The notes below the pieces were generated by a model. It saw nothing but the letters and a program-made list of their open reading frames with translations, ran no database searches and was not told the origin of the DNA. DNA of 29,283 nucleotides, taken from an uncultured Kineothrix sp. (lineage in GTDB: Bacteria > Bacillota > Clostridia > Lachnospirales > Lachnospiraceae). Position 1 is the stretch's first letter; each line of letters begins with the position of its first letter. Location of the stretch: NCBI GenBank assembly GCA_910587275.1, contig CAJUMD010000036.1, positions 1 through 29,283 on the forward strand. The letters run 5' to 3'. Positions 8,038 through 16,072 of this stretch are shown in pieces. Both the position numbers and the translations under genes were made by a program.

Positions 8038-10560
8038 TCACTGCAGAAATTCCCCCAACACCTGTAAACAAAGCTGCACATCAATGGGTTTCGCCATATG
8101 CGCATTCATACCGCAGTCAAGACATACCTGTACATCATCTGAAAGCGCGTCTGCCGTCATGGCAATAATCGGCAGATTCCTGTCCGCACGTTCCAGCGCC
8201 CGGATTCCCCTTGTGGCATCGTAACCGTTCATGACCGGCATACGGATATCCATCAATACTGCGTCATAATATCCTATCTCCGATGCCTGGAATTTCTCGA
8301 TACAATCCTTGCCGTTGACCGCGCGCTCCAGCACCAGTCCGGCATCTGCCAGTATTTCGCTGGCAATTTCCCAGTTAATATCGATATCTTCCGCCAGTAA
8401 AATCCGTTTCCCCTCGAAGTCAACCCCGTGTTCTTCCTTATGTACGGCAGCCTCCAGCTTTCCTTCCGCATAGGAATTCAGGTGTCCGTACAGCGTTGAC
8501 CGGAATAACGGCTTTGACATAAAACCGGCAAATCCCGCTTCCCGCACCTCATCTTCCACATCCCGCCAATCATACGCGGAAACAAGGAAAACGGGAATTT
8601 CCGCTCCAACCGCCTCGCGGATTCCCTGCAGTAACTGGACACCGTCCATCCCCGGCATTTTCCAGTCAGTCAGTACAAAATCAAAGTCCTCATTCCCGGC
8701 ATGGCATTCCTTCACCATTTCCAATGCCTGTTCCCCGGATACCGCCCACTGCGTATGTACGCCAAGCTCCTTTAAGTTCTCCGCCGCGCTCATACACAAC
8801 TGTTCGCTGTCATCCACCACAAGGATTTTCCATTCCGGGAGCTTCATCTCCCTGTAATCCACTTCCATTTTCTTTAAATCCAGCGACACATGGAAAGAGC
8901 TTCCTTTCCCAAGCTCGCTCTCCACTTTGATGGTTCCTTTCATCAAATCCACAATACATTTCGTAATCGCCATTCCGAGACCGGTCCCGCTAATCTGCTG
9001 TACCTGTTCCGTCTCCTCCCTGCTGAACGTCTCAAAAATCTTCTTCTGGAACTCCTGCGACATTCCAATGCCCGTATCCGCCACGCAGAAATTCGTCCTG
9101 ACATACTCCGCCCCGAGCGGTGACGCCTCCTGGCTGATATGCATGTCAATCCTGCCTTCTTCCGGCGTAAACTTGATTGCATTGGAAAGCAGGTTCAGCA
9201 GCACCTGGTTAATACGCACGCTGTCACAATATACACTCTCTGCGGTTATATTTTGGATATATATGTCAAAATGAAGTTTTTTTGCCTTTACCTGCGGCTG
9301 GATAATGTTTACAATATCATCCATCGTATCCTTTAAGGAAAGGGGACTCATGTTCAGGGACATCTTCCCGCTCTCAATCTTGGACATATCCAGCACGTCA
9401 TTGATTAACCCAAGCAAATGTTTGCTGGACAGCTTTACTTTTTGGAGACATTCCGCCATGCGTGAAGCATCCTGCGCATTCCGCAGCGCTATTTCCGTCA
9501 TACCGATGATGGCGTTCATCGGGGTCCGGATATCATGGCTCATACTGGAGAGGAATTCACTTTTGGCATTGTTGGCATAATCCGCTTCCTTCTTTGCCTT
9601 TGTCAATTCCTCCAACTGTTTCTCCGAAAGCCGGTAATACCATACCAGAATGGACGTCATTAGAACCAAAATCACCGACAGGATAGACGTAACCACAAGT
9701 ATCCGCGATCGGTCCAGTTTCGTAACGGTTTCGCTAAGCACCCGCTCCGGCATAACCGTAATCAGATACCAGTCCGAAGTCTTTGCCAGCTTGGAACAAT
9801 AAAGCGCCATTAACTTGCCGTCCATCTTATAAACCGTGGTATAATCTTCCTCCGATGCAATCGCTTCCCTCAGTTCCTCCTTATAGTCCTCCGGCATCTT
9901 TCCCCCGTATTCCTCGAATTTATTCTCCACACGGTCAAAATAATTATCCCGGAATGCATCCCCGTTCCGGATGACAAAATCCCCGTTGCCGTTTATGATA
10001 TGGGAAAGCATCTCATCCTGGTTCTCATAAAGAAAAAGCGCTTCGTTCAACTGTCCCATCGGCACTGCGGCAACCACCGCCATGCTCAATTTCCCGCTTT
10101 GCATCCGGTAAGCGGCACGTACCCCCAAAATAAGGACAACCTCCCCGTTTCCGTCAACCCCCCGGGCAATAATGTTCCCGTCTTCCTGAACGGGAAGCCG
10201 GTCTTCCAAAATGGTAATCCGGTCACCATAAACCGTTTCCATTTCCCCATCCTCGGCATAAAGACCCATAAAAGAAAAATTCATAATCTGGGATTCAAAC
10301 ACTTCCCCGCCGTCCAGCCTCCGTTCGGGCAGGGTCTGCGCAATCACGCCCTCAATCTGCTTCAACTGCAGGTCAATAATGGAGCTGAATTTCTGCTGCA
10401 CCTGATCGTTAATGGCGGACATATAAGTGTTGCTGATGCCGTAAATGGTATCTTCTGTCCTTTGTGTCATATATGCAATCAGAAACAGAAAAAGGAGGAC
10501 GCAGATCACAATCACACTGGTCAGGCTACTCCAAAAAAAGCGGACAATTTTTTTATCCAT
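8038..10560 (-). CDS. Hybrid sensor histidine kinase with two receiver domains
   Basis: An 840-residue membrane sensor. A transmembrane helix at ~8-30 and another at ~288-312 bracket a ~250-residue extracytoplasmic region that resembles a Cache-type ligand domain. Next come a short coiled linker, the HisKA dimerisation helix with H342 in SMSHDIRTPMN, an HATPase domain (NLLSNAIKFTPEEG, ADTGIGMS, GTGLGMAI), receiver 1 with D632 in LTDWKMPGMDG and receiver 2 with D771 in LMDIRMPVMNG, each with a Lys in the KP motif. No separate response regulator or Hpt protein is adjacent, so its output is unknown. AAGGTGAT upstream of the start fits anti-SD pairing. It has its own promoter and is divergent from the ccdA-tlpA fusion. 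Confidence 0.95.
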   Translation of the reverse strand: MDKKIVRFFWSSLTSVIVICVLLFLFLIAYMTQRTEDTIYGISNTYMSAINDQVQQKFSSIIDLQLKQIEGVIAQTLPERRLDGGEVFESQIMNFSFMGLYAEDGEMETVYGDRITILEDRLPVQEDGNIIARGVDGNGEVVLILGVRAAYRMQSGKLSMAVVAAVPMGQLNEALFLYENQDEMLSHIINGNGDFVIRNGDAFRDNYFDRVENKFEEYGGKMPEDYKEELREAIASEEDYTTVYKMDGKLMALYCSKLAKTSDWYLITVMPERVLSETVTKLDRSRILVVTSILSVILVLMTSILVWYYRLSEKQLEELTKAKKEADYANNAKSEFLSSMSHDIRTPMNAIIGMTEIALRNAQDASRMAECLQKVKLSSKHLLGLINDVLDMSKIESGKMSLNMSPLSLKDTMDDIVNIIQPQVKAKKLHFDIYIQNITAESVYCDSVRINQVLLNLLSNAIKFTPEEGRIDMHISQEASPLGAEYVRTNFCVADTGIGMSQEFQKKIFETFSREETEQVQQISGTGLGMAITKCIVDLMKGTIKVESELGKGSSFHVSLDLKKMEVDYREMKLPEWKILVVDDSEQLCMSAAENLKELGVHTQWAVSGEQALEMVKECHAGNEDFDFVLTDWKMPGMDGVQLLQGIREAVGAEIPVFLVSAYDWRDVEDEVREAGFAGFMSKPLFRSTLYGHLNSYAEGKLEAAVHKEEHGVDFEGKRILLAEDIDINWEIASEILADAGLVLERAVNGKDCIEKFQASEIGYYDAVLMDIRMPVMNGYDATRGIRALERADRNLPIIAMTADALSDDVQVCLDCGMNAHMAKPIDVQLCLQVLGEFLQ

Positions 10561-10688
10561 TCTTCATCACCTTTTCTTTCAGACTTTTCCCCATACCAAA
10601 ACCTTTTCCTGAAAACATGGGTTTTTAAAATATTGGTTTTAGAAAATCCATATCCTCCCGTTTTTCCGTACCCGTCTTGGATGAGAAA

Positions 10689-10717
10689 ATTATATCATAA
10701 TCCGGCAAAGGATTCAA
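10689..10717 (-). promoter_or_regulatory. Sigma-A promoter of the hybrid kinase
   Basis: On the minus strand TTGAAT (10712-10717), a 17-nt spacer and TATAAT (10689-10694). It gives a leader of about 120 nt before the kinase start. Confidence 0.75.
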
Positions 10718-10756
10718 CGCTCCTTATCATTTTCAATACACGGACGGCTTATTTAT

Positions 10757-10847
10757 GTTACTGTTCACTCCGTGACCAGTAACACGCTTTGCGATGCACA
10801 TATAATGTGCGAAAACACCTCGAAGCCGGTATGGTATGAACAGTAAC
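10757..10847. repeat. 91-bp inverted repeat with nested hairpins
   Basis: Outer arms GTTACTGTTCA (10757-10767) and TGAACAGTAAC (10837-10847) are perfect complements. The left arm can instead pair with GTGACCAGTAAC ending at 10783, giving a compact 12-bp hairpin with one mismatch. A GCACAT/ATGTGC stem sits inside at 10796-10810. It lies between the two divergent promoters of the kinase and the ccdA-tlpA gene. Confidence 0.8.
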
Positions 10848-10911
10848 TTATTTCTCCGGCAGGCATTGCGCAGCTTTATCCTGCCATACCCGACACTGCC
10901 ATGAAAAAAAT

Positions 10912-10941
10912 TTGCCATCCGTCCATAAAATCTGTTATATT
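10912..10941 (+). promoter_or_regulatory. Candidate promoter of the ccdA-tlpA gene
   Basis: TTGCCA (10912-10917), an 18-nt spacer and TATATT (10936-10941). The ~85-nt leader that follows is very AT-rich and ends with GAAAGGA ahead of the start. Confidence 0.55.
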
Positions 10942-11030
10942 ATAAAAAATCACACTTTTTAAGGATTATAAAGATTATAGAGATAATAATTAAAAAAACA
11001 ATAATATAGAAATGAAAGGAAACAATTACC

Positions 11031-12407
11031 ATGAACCTGACACTTGAAACAAGCATTTCCGCCGTTACCGTATTCCTTCAGGGATTACTCAGCTTTTTCT
11101 CCCCCTGTGTCCTGCCTCTGATTCCGCTCTATATCGGTTATCTGTCCGGAGGGGCTAAAAGCGTGGACGAAAACGGCGAGATTTCCTACCACCGGGGCAG
11201 GATCCTGCGCAATACCCTCTGTTTCGTACTGGGCGTCAGCTTCGCCTTCTTCCTGCTGGGGCTTGGATTTACGGCAGCGGGACGTTTTTTCCACAGCTAC
11301 CAGGCATGGTTTACCCGCATTGGCGGTATCCTTGTAATCCTGTTCGGACTCTACCAGCTTGGAGTGTTCGGCGGCTCCCTGTTCCGTCGGGAACACCGCA
11401 TCGCCTTCCATCCTGACACACTTGCCATGAATCCGTTGACTGCCCTGGTCTTAGGCTTTACGTTCAGTTTCGCATGGACCCCCTGCGTCGGTCCCGCCCT
11501 CGCCAGCGTACTGCTCTTAGCGGCATCGGCAGCTTCCGCATGGACCGGTTTTGCCTTCATCGGAATATATACGCTGGGCTTCGTCCTGCCTTTTATGGGT
11601 GTCGGTCTGTTTACGGGAAGCCTTTTGGAATTTTTCAAAAAGCACAGGGCGGTGGTGAAATATACGGTGAAAATCGGCGGTGTCCTGATGCTGTTTACCG
11701 GTATCATGATGTTCACCGGATGGATGAACGGCATCAGCGCCTATTTATCCCAAATGACAAATACACAGACAGCCGGGGACAACACAGGAAATTCTGCAAA
11801 TGACACTTCTGTCGCCGAAGACGGCAACAGCTCCGGAACGGATACCGACACGGCAGAGCCGGAAAACGGAGAGATACCAAACGGTAGCAATCAGGCGCAA
11901 ACGGACAGCAATGACACCGCACCGCCAAAACAGGACACGGAAAGCGGCGGAAGAAACGGCATTCCAACCGTGCCCGCCCCCGATTTCACGCTCACCGACC
12001 AATACGGAAATACCCATACCCTGTCGGACTACAAAGGGAAAACCGTGTTTCTCAACTTTTGGGCCACATGGTGTCCCCCCTGCCGTGCAGAAATGCCGGA
12101 AATACAGGAAATCTATGAAGAATATGGGGAAAATGATTCCGATGTGGTCATCCTCGGAATCGCCGGTCCCAATCTCGGACAGGAAGGTTCCGCGGAAGAC
12201 ATCGCGGATTTCTTAAAAGACAACGGTTACACCTACCCCGTAGTCATGGATGAAGGCGGGCTGAATGCCTACCTCTATGGCATCAGCGCCTACCCCACCA
12301 CCTTTATGATTGACAAAAACGGCAACGTATACGGTTATGTGACCGGACAGATTACGAAAGACATCATGTTAAGTATCATCGAACAGACGGTTGACAGCCT
12401 TCCTTAA
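11031..12407 (+). CDS. CcdA-type thiol transporter fused to a TlpA/ResA thioredoxin domain
   Basis: A 458-residue fusion that would carry reducing power across the membrane and use it on outer-surface thiols. Residues 1-~240 form a six-helix DsbD/CcdA membrane domain with its two redox cysteines, C26 in FSPCVLP and C152 in WTPCVGP. Residues ~245-315 are a low-complexity linker rich in Asn, Asp, Ser, Thr, Glu and Gly. Residues ~317-458 are a redoxin domain with C348 and C351 in WCPPC and a GISAYPTTF cis-proline loop. In many bacteria the two parts are separate proteins. No cytochrome c genes are near, so methionine sulfoxide or general thiol repair outside the membrane is a likely purpose. GAAAGGA supports the start. 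Confidence 0.93.
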   Translation: MNLTLETSISAVTVFLQGLLSFFSPCVLPLIPLYIGYLSGGAKSVDENGEISYHRGRILRNTLCFVLGVSFAFFLLGLGFTAAGRFFHSYQAWFTRIGGILVILFGLYQLGVFGGSLFRREHRIAFHPDTLAMNPLTALVLGFTFSFAWTPCVGPALASVLLLAASAASAWTGFAFIGIYTLGFVLPFMGVGLFTGSLLEFFKKHRAVVKYTVKIGGVLMLFTGIMMFTGWMNGISAYLSQMTNTQTAGDNTGNSANDTSVAEDGNSSGTDTDTAEPENGEIPNGSNQAQTDSNDTAPPKQDTESGGRNGIPTVPAPDFTLTDQYGNTHTLSDYKGKTVFLNFWATWCPPCRAEMPEIQEIYEEYGENDSDVVILGIAGPNLGQEGSAEDIADFLKDNGYTYPVVMDEGGLNAYLYGISAYPTTFMIDKNGNVYGYVTGQITKDIMLSIIEQTVDSLP

Positions 12408-12470
12408 CGCGTGTTTGAAATTTCATTCCCGAAATTTTCCGACATACTCTAAACTTACCAAACGTAACTT
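12408..12470. repeat. Degenerate GCGTGTTTGA element after ccdA-tlpA
   Basis: GCGTGTTTGA begins two bases after the fusion gene's TAA, and the next ~18 bases (TTCATTCCCGA core) match the minus strand of 26357-26410 with few differences. The far arm is degraded to CCAAACG near 12458. It fills the gap between convergent genes and may help end both transcripts; no classical terminator is seen. Confidence 0.6.
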
Positions 12471-12486
12471 TGGCTGCCTGCGGAAA

Positions 12487-13644
12487 TCACCTCCCCGCAA
12501 CCGCCCCAAGCGCAGGCAGCGCGTTCCCCTCATAATCAAACAAAGCCTGGTTCGCCCATTCATTCCCGCAGGGACCGGGATCGTTCATATATTCCAGCGA
12601 TTCCGGCGTTGCCCAGCCGCTTCCCTTTACCGGCAGCCAGGCCGGCTCCCAGTAAAAGTACCCCATTCCCAAACCGTCCTTTACCGCTGCCACTTCCCTT
12701 ATCAGCCGCTCCATAAATGCACACTGCCCCTCTACCGTTGCCGGGTATTCCAATTCCCGTGCCAGCGACGGCTTTGCGGCATACCCTTTGCGCTGCTCCT
12801 GTGCCAGTCCCTCGTATTCCGCATAATCTTCCAGGGTAAAAGGCTGGGACACTTCCACCACCACCATCGGTTTTCCGTAACGGGCGGCGAGCATGTTCAT
12901 ATTGTCAATCAGCCCCTGTATGTTACCGTTCCACACGGGATAATAAGACATGCCGATTACCTCAAAGTCTTCCCCACCCCGCTTTAAATAATTGTCAAAC
13001 CAATCCTTATACATCTCCTGATCGTTTCCGTGGTCTAAATGCAGCATAACCGGAATGCTTTTCTCCACTTCCCGCACCCCGCGGATTCCGGCATTGACAA
13101 AACACACGATATGGTCATACGCCGGCTTCTTCCCCTCCGGCCACAGCAAACCGTTGGTAATCTCATTCCCCACCTGCACCATATCCGGCAGGCACCCATG
13201 TCCTTTCAGGGTAAGCAGCGTATCCCGCGTATATGCATAAACCGCCGTTTCCAGTTCCTTTCCGCCATAATCTTTCCATGCCTTCGGCTTAATCTGCTTG
13301 CCGGGGTCCGCCCAGAAATCACTGTATTGGAAATCCAAAAGATATCGTAGCCCCGCCTCCTTCACCTGCTTTGCCAGCTTCACTGTCACTTCCAAATCGT
13401 TGCCCCCTGCACCATATGGTTTCCCATCCCCGGAGCAGGGATCCAGCCACAGCCTCAGCCTGACATAATTCACCCCATAAGATTTCAGGATTTCCAGCAG
13501 TCCTTTTTCCTGTCCCCCGTCATAAAATTTCCCCCCGCACTTTACCACTTCATCCATTGACGAAATATCCATTCCATGTATCATTCCGTGCAACGCACTT
13601 TGCAACGTACTGTGCAACGCACTTTGTATCATACCGTCCGTCAT
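12487..13644 (-). CDS. GH53 arabinogalactan endo-beta-1,4-galactanase
   Basis: A 385-residue TIM-barrel glycosidase that cleaves beta-1,4-galactan or galacto-oligosaccharides. The likely acid/base E161 lies in QVGNEITNG and the likely nucleophile E264 in VVVEVSQPFT; GMDISSMDEV, YVRLRLW and DFQYSDFWADPGKQ are typical of the family. There is no signal peptide, so it should act in the cytoplasm on imported oligosaccharides. Its ATG overlaps the GH42 stop (ATGA), with a GGAAAGGAAAGAG ribosome site, indicating translational coupling. Residues 7-18 (QSALHSTLQSAL) come from a 12-bp tandem repeat and precede the usual start of the family fold at ~21-25; M21 has no ribosome site, so the extension is probably translated. 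Confidence 0.92.
   Translation of the reverse strand: MTDGMIQSALHSTLQSALHGMIHGMDISSMDEVVKCGGKFYDGGQEKGLLEILKSYGVNYVRLRLWLDPCSGDGKPYGAGGNDLEVTVKLAKQVKEAGLRYLLDFQYSDFWADPGKQIKPKAWKDYGGKELETAVYAYTRDTLLTLKGHGCLPDMVQVGNEITNGLLWPEGKKPAYDHIVCFVNAGIRGVREVEKSIPVMLHLDHGNDQEMYKDWFDNYLKRGGEDFEVIGMSYYPVWNGNIQGLIDNMNMLAARYGKPMVVVEVSQPFTLEDYAEYEGLAQEQRKGYAAKPSLARELEYPATVEGQCAFMERLIREVAAVKDGLGMGYFYWEPAWLPVKGSGWATPESLEYMNDPGPCGNEWANQALFDYEGNALPALGAVAGR
13591..13626. repeat. Three 12-bp tandem repeats inside the GH53 N terminus
   Basis: Three abutting units CAACGCACTTTG, CAACGTACTGTG and CAACGCACTTTG (plus strand). The unit length is a multiple of three, so copy changes add or remove four residues without a frameshift. 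They encode QSAL-HSTL-QSAL ahead of the catalytic barrel. Confidence 0.9.
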
Positions 13645-15695
13645 TTTGCCACTCTTTCCTTTCCATCCGTTCCGTTATGATTTGATTCCTTCCGTACCAA
13701 AACCTTGCATTCAAACGGTTCCAGCACAATCTTCCCCTGCCACTCTTTACCGGTATCCGCTTCCGCATATTCCCCGGTACACACCGCTTCCACCGTTTCT
13801 TCCTTATAATTCTGCACGAAAAGAAGATCCGTCTCCCCCTTCCGTTCCGACACCGTCACACCGTAAGGCAATTTTGCCCGCAGCGGATTTTCGATGCCAA
13901 CGCGGTTCAGGCATTCCCCGTAGAAAACGTTCAAAAACGTCTGTCCGAACTCCGCCGCCAGATAGCAGGCTGTCCCTTTCCCGTAGCGGTTCTCCGTAAC
14001 CGCGGGCATTCCACGGTAAAAGTCCTCCCCATAACAGCCAAGCACCTGTGCCGTCTCCGCATGTACCACCTCACAAAGACCTCCGGTGGGATACACGCAT
14101 CCGCCGTAAACCACATGATTCTTAAACTCCTCACTTGGCGCATCGATTTCCTCCTGCCGGATACCGAGCACTTTCCGAAGCGGATGCTCCCCCGTAAAAC
14201 ACAAATCCGATTCGCCCACAATACCGCTCCAACATGTCGTCACATACATTCCCCCGCCATCCACGTACCGCTCTACCTTTTCCGCATAACCCTTTTTATA
14301 CATATAATTTAACGGGGCAGCTACCAATGCGTAGCCGTCCATCTCCCCGTCCATATCGATGATGTCCACGTCAATCCCTGCCTCCCAAAAAGCACGGTAA
14401 TGCCGCAGAAATGTCTTTTGGTAATCCAAGTCCTGTCTCGGTCCCGTAGCATCCCCTAAAGCCCACCAGTTCTCCCAATCGAACACCATGGCAACGGACG
14501 GACGGTTGCAGGAGCGGCGGATTAACGCATCCAGCCTTCCCAACCGTTCCCCCACGCCTGTCACGTCACGGAATGTCCGCGTATCCGCCCCGTTTTTGTG
14601 ATCCAGCACCGCGCCATGGAATTTTTCGAAAGCCCCCCTGCCTTTCCGCCACTGGAAATACTGTACCGTATTGGAGCCGTGCGCTACTGCCTGCATGGAA
14701 GAAAGCATATGCATCCCCGGACGCTTTAACGGATTGTTCCCCCGCCAGTTCACGGCGGACGGCACGCTCTCCATCAACATAAACGGTGCCTTTTTCATAC
14801 TCCGCATCATACTGTGGAACGCCGCCGTTTTCACCGCCACTGGCACTTCGTCTTTCCGTTTATGCCATGCCGGATAGGAATCCCAGGAAATAACATCCAA
14901 CTCTTTCTGCATCTTAAAATAATCCAGGGGATGGAAAAAGAACATGAAATTCGTGGTCACCGGCAGGGTAGAATATTCCCGGACGGAAGCAATCTCCCAT
15001 TTCAGGAAGTCCGTCATCTGATGGGTCACAAAGCGGTGCCAGTCCAGGTTCAGTCCGTGCAGCAGGCATTCCCCATGAGGTACGGGACTGTGTATTTGGT
15101 TCCAGTCCGTATACACATGGCTCCAGAATACCGTCCACCAAGCCCGGTTTAATTCCTGAAGCGTCCCGTATTTCTCCTTCAGCCATTGGCGGAACGCCTG
15201 CTGGCACTGTTCACAGTGACAGGCGCTGTCCGAGAAATTCCCACCCATTTCATTGGAAATATGCCACATCCGTATGCCTGGATGTTTTGCTGCCATCTGC
15301 GCCAGCTTCCCGTCCATCTGCCGCGCTTTCTCCCTCATTTTCACCGACGTATAGCAGAAATTATGGCGCCTGCCGGGCAGGTTCCTTCCGCCGTCGCCAC
15401 GCACCTGCATCGTTTCGTGATAACGGGTGGTCAGCCAATGGGGCATTGCGCCGGTAGGCGTCGCCAGCACGGTGGAAATCCCGTTCTCATAGAGTGTATC
15501 AATGATTTCCTCCAGCCATTCCAAACGGTATTCCCCTTCCGACGGCTCCAGCACCGCCCAGGAAAACACTCCGAGCGTCACACAGTTCACATGTGCCCCT
15601 TTCATCAGTTCCACGTCTTCCCGCAACACCTCCGGACAATCCAGCCATTGTTCGGGATTGTAATCGCCGCCGTGCAGCAAATGTTCAAATTCCAT
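13641..15695 (-). CDS. GH42 beta-galactosidase
   Basis: A 684-residue cytosolic beta-galactosidase that would release galactose from galacto-oligosaccharides. It opens with HGGDYNPEQW, and the barrel carries acid/base E149 in HISNEMGG and nucleophile E309 in LMESVPSAVNW. Four cysteines near 99-196, including CHCEQC, may form the structural zinc site known in this family. A trimerisation-like domain (~400-600) and a C-terminal beta domain follow. The frame is open to 15854, but AGGAGG 8 nt before 15695 and the family N terminus fix the start there; the extra 53 residues would be read from a terminator and repeat. It overlaps GH53 by four bases. No clear promoter lies in the 158-bp gap upstream, which contains a terminator. 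Confidence 0.96.
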   Translation of the reverse strand: MEFEHLLHGGDYNPEQWLDCPEVLREDVELMKGAHVNCVTLGVFSWAVLEPSEGEYRLEWLEEIIDTLYENGISTVLATPTGAMPHWLTTRYHETMQVRGDGGRNLPGRRHNFCYTSVKMREKARQMDGKLAQMAAKHPGIRMWHISNEMGGNFSDSACHCEQCQQAFRQWLKEKYGTLQELNRAWWTVFWSHVYTDWNQIHSPVPHGECLLHGLNLDWHRFVTHQMTDFLKWEIASVREYSTLPVTTNFMFFFHPLDYFKMQKELDVISWDSYPAWHKRKDEVPVAVKTAAFHSMMRSMKKAPFMLMESVPSAVNWRGNNPLKRPGMHMLSSMQAVAHGSNTVQYFQWRKGRGAFEKFHGAVLDHKNGADTRTFRDVTGVGERLGRLDALIRRSCNRPSVAMVFDWENWWALGDATGPRQDLDYQKTFLRHYRAFWEAGIDVDIIDMDGEMDGYALVAAPLNYMYKKGYAEKVERYVDGGGMYVTTCWSGIVGESDLCFTGEHPLRKVLGIRQEEIDAPSEEFKNHVVYGGCVYPTGGLCEVVHAETAQVLGCYGEDFYRGMPAVTENRYGKGTACYLAAEFGQTFLNVFYGECLNRVGIENPLRAKLPYGVTVSERKGETDLLFVQNYKEETVEAVCTGEYAEADTGKEWQGKIVLEPFECKVLVRKESNHNGTDGKERVAK

Positions 15696-15724
15696 CTTTT
15701 TCCTCCTCTGAGCAGTTATATATA

Positions 15725-15806
15725 CATTTTTCCTTTGGATGCCCGTGTACATAATTCGGGCAGGGGCACGCTTTTCCCCTACCCGCGCGCCGGGCGCCCG
15801 TGTGCA
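15725..15806 (-). repeat. Post-terminator structured repeat, copy 1
   Basis: On the minus strand it starts TGCACACGGGCGCC immediately after the U-tract of the zinc-ribbon gene terminator. It has the palindrome CGGGCGCCCG, a second hairpin (CGGGCAGGGG 15757-15766 with CCCCTACCCG 15776-15785) and ends with TGTACACGGGCATCC then AAAGGAAAAATG. The core CCCTACCCGCGC is shared with copies at 20461-20550 and 21552-21672. It lies directly ahead of the GH42 ribosome site. Confidence 0.85.
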
Positions 15807-15850
15807 TAAAAAGGAAAAGCGTCCGCAGCCATAACATACCGCGGACGCTT
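15807..15850 (-). terminator. Intrinsic terminator after the zinc-ribbon gene
   Basis: Ten-bp arms AAGCGTCCGC (15817-15826) and GCGGACGCTT (15841-15850) with a 14-nt loop, followed on the minus strand by TTTTCCTTTTT. It starts 4 bp past the stop of the 72-residue gene and separates it from GH42. Confidence 0.9.
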
Positions 15851-15853
15851 CCA

Positions 15854-16072
15854 TCAGTCAAAATCAAATTTGGTATACCGTTTTGCCATCGCCCCGTAAC
15901 GGAACCTCGCCATTTGGTTTTTCTCAAGGACATCTTCTTCCGTCCCCCTGTATTGGCAGCGAATGCAGTAATATTCCTTCTTATCCTTGTCATAGAACAT
16001 ATCCAAATCCAAATCCCTCATAAAGCAAGAAGGACACCTGTAATTTAATTTGCCTTTTCCAGCCTGAGCCAT
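15854..16072 (-). CDS. Small zinc-ribbon protein, function unknown
   Basis: A 72-residue protein with two CxxC knuckles: C13 and C16 (CPSC) and C36 and C39 (CIRC), 20 residues apart, as in a zinc ribbon. The second half is charged and aromatic (ARFRYGAMAKRYTKFDFD). It overlaps the end of the 612-residue gene by 28 bp in another frame, so the two are probably translationally coupled; GGGGG about 10 nt upstream is a usable ribosome site. A strong terminator follows at once, which supports it as the last gene of a lacI-controlled unit. I do not recognise its family; a role with nucleic acid or as an enzyme partner would be a guess. Confidence 0.8.
   Translation of the reverse strand: MAQAGKGKLNYRCPSCFMRDLDLDMFYDKDKKEYYCIRCQYRGTEEDVLEKNQMARFRYGAMAKRYTKFDFD

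Noticed and set aside
15696..15854. 53-residue N-terminal extension of GH42
   Set aside because: It would be encoded by a terminator and repeat copy 1; AGGAGG sits at the correct distance from 15695 and the family N terminus starts there.
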